Positions 59,052-64,000 of a DNA stretch of 64,000 nucleotides are shown here, piece after piece; position 1 is the stretch's first letter; the number at the start of each line of letters is the position of its first letter. The translations under genes were made by a program, and so were the position numbers. The notes under the pieces were generated by a model that searched no databases, was not told the DNA's origin, and worked only from the letters and a program-made list of their open reading frames with translations. This DNA is from Streptomyces tuirus (GTDB taxonomy: Bacteria > Actinomycetota > Actinomycetes > Streptomycetales > Streptomycetaceae). The DNA lies in assembly GCF_014701095.1 (NCBI RefSeq), contig NZ_AP023439.1, positions 4,018,001-4,082,000 on the forward strand, written 5' to 3'.

Positions 59052-60710
59052 ATGACCTCCGCTTCCGAACTTTCCGGCAGCGCACCCGTACTGATCGTCG
59101 GTGGCAGCCTCGTCGGGCTGTCCACCGCCGTGTTCCTCGCCCGGCACGGGGTCCGTTGCACCCTCGTGGAGCGCCATCCGGGCACGTCCGTCCATCCGAG
59201 GGCCGTCGGCTACTACCCCCGGACCGGCGAACTGCTGCGCCAGGCCGGGGTCGAGGACGCCGCCGTGCGGGAGGCGTCCGGGTTCGCCACGCACCGGACC
59301 CGTGCCGGGGTGACCTCGCTGGCCGGCGAGGTGCTGTTCAGCAAGGAGGAGCTGGAGGGCGACGACGATCTGGGCGACCTCACGCCGTCCCGGTTGCTTC
59401 TTCTGCCGCAGGACCGGCTGGAGCCGCTGCTGCGGGACCGCGCGGTGGAGCTGGGAGCCGACCTCAGGTTCGGTACGGAGCTGGTGTCCTTCGCGGAGGA
59501 CCCGGAGGGGGTCACCGCCGTTCTCGACGACGCCGCCGGCGGCAGCCGTACCTTCCGCAGCTCCTACTTGGTGGCCTGCGACGGGCCGCGCAGTACCGTC
59601 CGGGAGGCGTTGAAGGTGCCCCGGCAGGGGCGCGGGGTGCTGTCCCGCCATGTGAGTATCGCGTTCGGCGCGAATCTGCGCCCGGTGCTGGGGGACCGCC
59701 GCTACAGCGTCGTCCATGTGAAGAACCCCCAGGTCACAGGCATCCTCGTGCACGACGACACCCTCTCCGGCGGCACACTCATCGTCGGGTACCGGCCCGA
59801 GGACGGCGAGAGCCTGGAGGACTTCACCGACGACCGCTGCGCCGAGCTGGTGGGGGCCGCGGTGGGAGCGCCGGGGACCGAGGTGACGATCCGCTCGCGC
59901 TTCCCCTGGGACATGGCGGAGCAGGTGGCCGAGAGCTTCGTGCACGGCAGGGTACTGCTGGCCGGGGACGCGGCACACGTGATCCCGCCCACGGGGGGCT
60001 ACGGCGCCAACACCGGTATCGCGGACGCCCACAACCTTGCCTGGAAGCTCGCCCTGGTGGTCGGGGGCGTCGCGGGACCCGGCCTTCTGGAGACGTACGA
60101 CGCCGAGCGACGGCCCGTGGCGGTGTACACGGCCGAGCAGGGATCCCTCCAGCTCGCGCTGCGTTCCGGCACCGCCACCCCGGAGCAGCAGGCCACCGTC
60201 GCGGACGCGGTGACGGTGACGTCGGGGCAGGCGTACCGCTCCGGCGCGGTGGTGGGGGAGCCGGACGGCGCGGACCTCCCGGTCGCCTCCGACCCGCGGG
60301 CGCTGCGCGGGGCGCCGGGCACCCGGGCGCCGTACGTGGAGCTGCTGCGGGGCGGCGAAGCGGTGTCCACGCTCGATCTCTTCGGGCGGGACTTCGTCCT
60401 GCTGACCGGGGAACACGGCCGTGAGTGGATCTCGGCGGCCGTCTCCGCCTCCGCCGAACTGGGCCTGAAGATCACCGCTCGCCGGGTGGTCCCGGGTACG
60501 GACGCCGGGGCGGGCACGCTGGCCGACCCGGACGGCAACTGGTCCGCGCGCTACGGCGGTCTGCGCCCGGACGGGGCTGTCCTGGTGAGGCCGGACGGCG
60601 TTGTCGCGTGGCGGTCGCCGGGCGCGGACCCGGCAGGCGCGGAGACCCCGGTGCTGACAGCGGTGCTGAGCAGTGTCCTCGCGCGAGAGTCCCGCACGGC
60701 CGGGCGGTAG
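59052..60710 (+). CDS. FAD-dependent aromatic hydroxylase
   Basis: 552 residues from ATG 59052 with GAGGGA upstream. PHBH-like flavin monooxygenase: FAD loop V-G-G-S-L-V-G at 17-23 (G-x-G-x-x-G variant), C177-D-G-P-R-S, and G305-D-A-A-H-V-I-P-P-T-G-G-Y-G-A-N. C-terminal thioredoxin-like domain (~440-552), ending R-P-D-G-V-V-A-W-R. Similar to aklavinone-11-hydroxylase (RdmE/DnrF), which hydroxylates polycyclic aromatic ketones with NADPH and O2. The G-G-Y-G-A-N reading, in place of G-G-Q-G-M/L-N, also occurs in those enzymes. Convergent with the MarR gene. Confidence 0.9.
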   Translation: MTSASELSGSAPVLIVGGSLVGLSTAVFLARHGVRCTLVERHPGTSVHPRAVGYYPRTGELLRQAGVEDAAVREASGFATHRTRAGVTSLAGEVLFSKEELEGDDDLGDLTPSRLLLLPQDRLEPLLRDRAVELGADLRFGTELVSFAEDPEGVTAVLDDAAGGSRTFRSSYLVACDGPRSTVREALKVPRQGRGVLSRHVSIAFGANLRPVLGDRRYSVVHVKNPQVTGILVHDDTLSGGTLIVGYRPEDGESLEDFTDDRCAELVGAAVGAPGTEVTIRSRFPWDMAEQVAESFVHGRVLLAGDAAHVIPPTGGYGANTGIADAHNLAWKLALVVGGVAGPGLLETYDAERRPVAVYTAEQGSLQLALRSGTATPEQQATVADAVTVTSGQAYRSGAVVGEPDGADLPVASDPRALRGAPGTRAPYVELLRGGEAVSTLDLFGRDFVLLTGEHGREWISAAVSASAELGLKITARRVVPGTDAGAGTLADPDGNWSARYGGLRPDGAVLVRPDGVVAWRSPGADPAGAETPVLTAVLSSVLARESRTAGR

Positions 60711-60718
60711 GGGGCCGG

Positions 60719-60745
60719 GGCCCGTGGCGGTCGCCGCCACGGGCC
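60719..60745. terminator. bidirectional terminator
   Basis: Perfect 12-bp arms (60719-60730 and 60734-60745) around TCG between the convergent hydroxylase and MarR genes. Confidence 0.8.
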
Positions 60746-60794
60746 TCTGACGCGCGGAGGGCCGGGCCGCCCACCCGGCCGGGGCGGCGGAGGG

Positions 60795-61283
60795 TCAGGC
60801 GGAGCCCGACTCGTGCTGCAACTCGCCCACGGAGTCGACGTACTTGATGAGGAGGCGGGCGAATTCGAGCCGCTCCTCCTCCGGCCAGTCCTGGGTGATG
60901 CGCTCGAAGGCCGCACGCTGGTGGCGGCGGAAACGGGCGAGCGTCTCGTGCCCCTCCGGGGTGAGCTGCAGGATCGTGCGGCGGCCGTCGCGCTGCGAGG
61001 CCGCACGGATCAGATAGCCGGCGGAGATGCAGTCGGAGACCATCCGGCTGGCCACGGAGGGGTCTACGGCGAGGCGCTCGCCCACGACACCGACGGTGAT
61101 CTCCTGGCCCTCCTGGTCGGGCCCGTCCTGAACGATGTTGAGGACCAGCGTCCTGGTGAAGTCCTTGCGGGACACCTGCTTCTCCACGTTCAGCGCCTGC
61201 GCGCGCCGCAGCCGGGAGAAGGCGGGACCGACAGCGTCGAGCAGATCCGCTGCCCGCGGCGAGGGCTGAGTCGAAGTGTCCAT
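60795..61283 (-). CDS. MarR family regulator
   Basis: 162 residues. MarR fold with helix L-R-R-A-Q-A-L-N-V-E, winged helix E-R-L-A-V-D-P-S-V-A-S-R-M-V near 68-81 and wing Q-R-D-G-R-R-T near 96-102. It is divergent from the second FAD hydroxylase, separated by a 111-bp A/T-rich region with several dyads (61300-61342), so it probably represses that gene and itself until a pathway intermediate or final product binds, a common self-resistance and timing circuit. Confidence 0.92.
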   Translation of the reverse strand: MDTSTQPSPRAADLLDAVGPAFSRLRRAQALNVEKQVSRKDFTRTLVLNIVQDGPDQEGQEITVGVVGERLAVDPSVASRMVSDCISAGYLIRAASQRDGRRTILQLTPEGHETLARFRRHQRAAFERITQDWPEEERLEFARLLIKYVDSVGELQHESGSA

Positions 61284-61299
61284 GTCCGCATTCTAAGCG

Positions 61300-61342
61300 A
61301 GTTGATTACGGCAGACGAGCATCTGTATGCTCTCAATCGACT
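61300..61342. promoter_or_regulatory. MarR operator region
   Basis: AGTTGATT (61300-61307) pairs with AATCGACT (61335-61342), 7 of 8, and inside lies the perfect dyad GAGCAT-CTGT-ATGCTC (61317-61332). The region is A/T rich against its surroundings and holds both divergent promoters. Confidence 0.6.
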
Positions 61343-61394
61343 GCATGACATTAAGCATATACCTGTGGGTAAACATCTATCGAAGGGAACGTCC

Positions 61395-62951
61395 ATGTCC
61401 CAGTCCGTCCCGCCAGGGCAACCCGGCCACGACGTCGAGATCACCTACGACACCGATGTCGACTTCGACGTCCTGATCGTCGGCGGCGGTCCCGTCGGCA
61501 TGCTGCTCGCCGCGGAGCTCCGGATCGCGCGCGTCCGTGCGGTGGTGCTCGAGCGGCTGCCCGAGCGCACTCCGCACTCCAAGGCCTTCGGGCTGCACGC
61601 CCGCTCCCTGGAGTCTCTCGACCGGCGCGGCCTGCTCAAACGGTTCCGCGAGGGAGCCCGCTCCTGGAACAACGGCCACTTCGCGGGCCTCGACGAGTGG
61701 GTCGACTTCTCCACCCTCGACAGCGCGCACGGCTACGCCCTGCTCTCCGAGCAGACCAGGACCGAACGACTGCTGGAGGAGCGTGCCGCCGAGTTCGGCG
61801 CCGAGATCCGGCGCGGTCACGAGGTCACCGCGATACGCCAGGACGCCGACGGTGTCGAGGCCGAGGTCGCGGGCCCCGACGGCACCTACACCCTGCGCGC
61901 CCGGTACGCCGTGGGCTGCGACGGCGGTCGCAGCCTGGTCCGCCGGGAGGCCGGCATCGACTTCCCCGGCACCGGCGGCCGGGTCACCGCCCGACTCGGC
62001 GACGTGATGCTCGCCGACCGCGAGAACGCCCCCATGGGCATGGAGCGCACCGACCGCGGCCTGCTGTTCTGCGTGCCGCTGGACGACACCTACCACCGGG
62101 TCTCCACGTTCGACTTCGAGGCCGACCGCGAGCCCGGGGCAGAGCTCACCCTGGAGGAGCTGACCGCCAGCCTGCGCGAGATCTGGGGCGACGACCTCGG
62201 CGCGCACTCGCCGCGCTGGCTCTCCGTCTTCACCGACTCCGCGTGCCAGGCCGACCGCTACCGTGCGGGCCGGCTGCTGATCGCGGGCGACGCCGCCCAC
62301 ACCCACTTCCCGGTCGGTGGCCAGGGCGTCAACCTCGGTCTCCAGGACGCCTTCAACCTCGGCTGGAAGCTCGCCGCCGCGGTGCACGGCTGGGCTCCCG
62401 AGGACCTGCTCGACAGCTACGACCGCGAGCGCCAGGCACCGGCCCGCAAGGTGCTGGCCAACACCCGCGCGCAGATCGCGCTCATGAACCCGGACCCCTA
62501 CGTCACCCCGCTGCGCGAGCTCTTCACCGACCTCATGCGCAAGGAGCAGGTGAACCGGCACCTCGCCGAGATGCTCAGCGGAGTCACCGTCCGCTACGCG
62601 ATCGACGGCCCCGAGCACCGGCTGCTCGGCGACTTCGCCCGCGACCTGGAGCTGAGGACCGAGGACGGCGTCCAGCCGCTCCCCAAGTACCTGAAGCGCG
62701 GCACCGGTCTGCTCCTCGACCTGACCGGCGACGCGCAGATCGGCCAGGTCCACGAGAAGTGGGCCGCGGGCGTCTCCTGGGCCGGTCGCCTTCAGCACGT
62801 GCGGGCCGAGTGCGCCGAGGAGCCCCAGCTGGCCGGCCTGCTGGTCCGCCCCGACGGCTATGTCGCCTGGGCCGCGGACCGGGACATGCCGGAGGCGGAG
62901 CTGCGGGAATCGCTGACCGCGGCCGTCACCACCTGGTTCGGCACCGTCTGA
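61395..62951 (+). CDS. FAD-dependent aromatic hydroxylase (PgaE/MtmOIV-like)
   Basis: 518 residues from ATG 61395 with GAAGGGAA upstream. V-G-G-G-P-V-G at 29-35, C175-D-G-G-R-S, G298-D-A-A-H-T-H-F-P-V-G-G-Q-G-V-N and a truncated thioredoxin-like C-terminus. Resembles polyketide hydroxylases such as PgaE, CabE or OxyS that oxygenate angucycline or tetracycline rings; Baeyer-Villiger chemistry is possible. An N-terminal ~22-residue extension (P-P-G-Q-P-G-H-D-V-E-I-T-Y-D-T) is unusual. Controlled by the divergent MarR. Confidence 0.92.
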   Translation: MSQSVPPGQPGHDVEITYDTDVDFDVLIVGGGPVGMLLAAELRIARVRAVVLERLPERTPHSKAFGLHARSLESLDRRGLLKRFREGARSWNNGHFAGLDEWVDFSTLDSAHGYALLSEQTRTERLLEERAAEFGAEIRRGHEVTAIRQDADGVEAEVAGPDGTYTLRARYAVGCDGGRSLVRREAGIDFPGTGGRVTARLGDVMLADRENAPMGMERTDRGLLFCVPLDDTYHRVSTFDFEADREPGAELTLEELTASLREIWGDDLGAHSPRWLSVFTDSACQADRYRAGRLLIAGDAAHTHFPVGGQGVNLGLQDAFNLGWKLAAAVHGWAPEDLLDSYDRERQAPARKVLANTRAQIALMNPDPYVTPLRELFTDLMRKEQVNRHLAEMLSGVTVRYAIDGPEHRLLGDFARDLELRTEDGVQPLPKYLKRGTGLLLDLTGDAQIGQVHEKWAAGVSWAGRLQHVRAECAEEPQLAGLLVRPDGYVAWAADRDMPEAELRESLTAAVTTWFGTV

Positions 62952-62966
62952 CGACGTGGCCGCGAG

Positions 62967-62992
62967 GGCCGGAGGGGCACGTCCTTCCGGCC
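62967..62992 (+). terminator. weak terminator-like hairpin
   Basis: GGCCGGAGG (62967-62975) pairs with CCTTCCGGCC (62983-62992) with one bulge, after the second hydroxylase. Confidence 0.45.
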
Positions 62993-63045
62993 GGCACCGC
63001 GACGTCGCCCACCCCCCACACCGCTTGTGCACGTGAGAGGACGCA

Positions 63046-64000
63046 GTGAGCAATCCCCCGTGGTCGCAGGAGTTACTGGACAAGAGCGACCTGATCACCC
63101 CCATGGCCATCAGGGTGGCCGCCACCCTCGGGCTCTCGGACCACATGGCCGCCGGAGCGGTCACGGTCCGGACGCTGGCCCGCGAGGCGGACGTGGACGC
63201 GATCGCCCTGGGCCGTCTCCTCGGTCACCTGGTGAACGCCGGGATCTACCGCAGGCTCCCCGACGGGGCCTACGAACCGACGGACCTCGGTGCCCTGTTG
63301 CGCGACGACGTCCCCCAGTCGGGCCGTGACTGGCTCCGCCTGGACGGCCCCACCGGCCGGGGCGAGGCCGCGGTGTTCCGCCTGCTCGATGCCGTGCGCT
63401 CCGGCGGACCGGTCTACTCCGCCCTGTACGGGCAGGAGTTCTGGACGGACGTCGAGTCGGACGGCGCGCTCGCCGAGGCCTTCGCCCGGCGGATGGCGGC
63501 CAGTATGCGCTGGGTCGTTCCCGAGCTGCTGGCCCAGGGCGACTGGCGGTCCGTGCGGCACGTCGTCGACGTGGGCGGCGGCAGCGGTGACCTGCTCGCC
63601 GCCGTGGTCGACGCCACCCCGGGCGCCCGGGGCACACTGCTCGACCTGGAGGCGCCCGCGGCCGCGGCCGAGCGGGACTTCGCGGACGCCGGACTCCAGG
63701 AGCGCTGCCGTGCGGTGGTCGGCAGCTTCTTCGATCCGCTGCCCGCCGACGGCGACGTGTACCTGCTGTCCAACGTCCTGCTCAACTGGCCCGACGACCG
63801 TGCGGCCGAGATTCTTCAGCGCTGCGCCGAAGCCCTTCGTCCGGGCGGCCGCGTCATGGTCCTCGAGGGCCTGCTCGATGTGCAGACCGACCAGACGGAT
63901 CTGGACCTGCGGATGCTCATCTACCTGGGCGGCCGGATGCGCACCACCGCGCAACTGCGCGAACTGGCCGCCGGTGCCGGGCTCGCACTGCGCCGCGTCG
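63046..64000 (+). CDS. SAM-dependent O-methyltransferase, partial
   Basis: Starts at GTG 63046, runs off the right edge with 318 codons read and no stop. N-terminal winged-helix dimerisation domain (~1-90), then a Rossmann SAM domain with D175-V-G-G-G-S-G and L-L-N-W-P-D-D near 247, R-P-G-G-R-V near 265. Matches plant-type polyketide O-methyltransferases (TcmO/DnrK-like). Residue 10 is encoded by TTA (63073-63075), the rare bldA leucine codon, so expression should need the developmental tRNA. The start lacks a strong ribosome site (GAGAGGACGCA). Confidence 0.88.
   Translation, partial: MSNPPWSQELLDKSDLITPMAIRVAATLGLSDHMAAGAVTVRTLAREADVDAIALGRLLGHLVNAGIYRRLPDGAYEPTDLGALLRDDVPQSGRDWLRLDGPTGRGEAAVFRLLDAVRSGGPVYSALYGQEFWTDVESDGALAEAFARRMAASMRWVVPELLAQGDWRSVRHVVDVGGGSGDLLAAVVDATPGARGTLLDLEAPAAAAERDFADAGLQERCRAVVGSFFDPLPADGDVYLLSNVLLNWPDDRAAEILQRCAEALRPGGRVMVLEGLLDVQTDQTDLDLRMLIYLGGRMRTTAQLRELAAGAGLALRRV

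Overview
The window is chromosomal DNA from a Streptomyces-type actinomycete. The evidence is a very high G+C content, third codon positions that are almost always G or C, frequent GTG and TTG starts, overlapping start/stop codons in operons, and the gene content (kynurenine pathway, NarL-type sensor/regulator pairs, Ser/Thr kinase with a C-terminal sensor, DUF2617, DUF3151 and DUF5063 proteins). From memory the order fba - kyn genes - P450 - purA - recR - ask/asd resembles the conserved core of Streptomyces chromosomes near SCO3600-3660 of S. coelicolor. No rRNA, tRNA, CRISPR array or intact insertion sequence was found.

Layout. 1-5.5 kb: 3' end of a YbjN protein, a PLP aminotransferase, a secreted PA14/fibronectin protein, a Gly/Ser/Cys-rich membrane micro-protein and a DUF2617 protein. 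5.6-12.7 kb: spermidine-synthase-like membrane protein, SRPBCC protein, aldose epimerase, pyrE, fba and a DHA2 exporter. 12.8-16.6 kb: DUF3151 gene, then the tryptophan-to-anthranilate genes (dioxygenase, kynureninase, probable kynurenine formamidase). 16.8-23.4 kb: a lipase-like/acyltransferase/histidine kinase/response regulator operon followed by a paralogous kinase/regulator pair; both units carry the same 15-bp upstream motif. 23.5-28.8 kb: P450, ABC exporter with a divergent MarR/GbsR-like repressor, and a lipid-kinase-like gene. 29-35 kb: purA, small unknown genes, GntR regulator, class III aminotransferase, and a DJ-1/MarR pair with a clear operator. 35-43.5 kb: Ser/Thr kinase, SLATT-like membrane protein, ybaB-recR-DUF5063, PhzF-like isomerase, and aspartokinase (with an internal start for a beta subunit) plus asd. 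43.9-53.3 kb: ECF sigma factor with a coupled membrane protein, SURF1, S9 peptidase, two-RCK ion-channel-like protein, a two-component permease, and a Pycsar-effector-like small membrane protein.

From about 53.4 kb to the right edge the content changes to secondary metabolism. A methyltransferase-like gene, two small proteins, a covalent-flavin oxidase, a short-chain reductase, a double-GNAT protein, a tandem SnoaL-like protein, two aromatic FAD hydroxylases flanking a MarR regulator, and an O-methyltransferase that runs off the window look like the tailoring half of an aromatic polyketide cluster. Its core synthase is not in the window. The only in-frame TTA (bldA) codon I noticed is in that terminal methyltransferase.

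The most unusual non-coding features are a ~165-nt hairpin between the epimerase and pyrE, a perfect 51-bp palindrome in the leader of the secreted fibronectin protein, an 18-bp minisatellite inside a lipase-like gene, and repeated tandem duplication of gene 3' ends across their stop codons.
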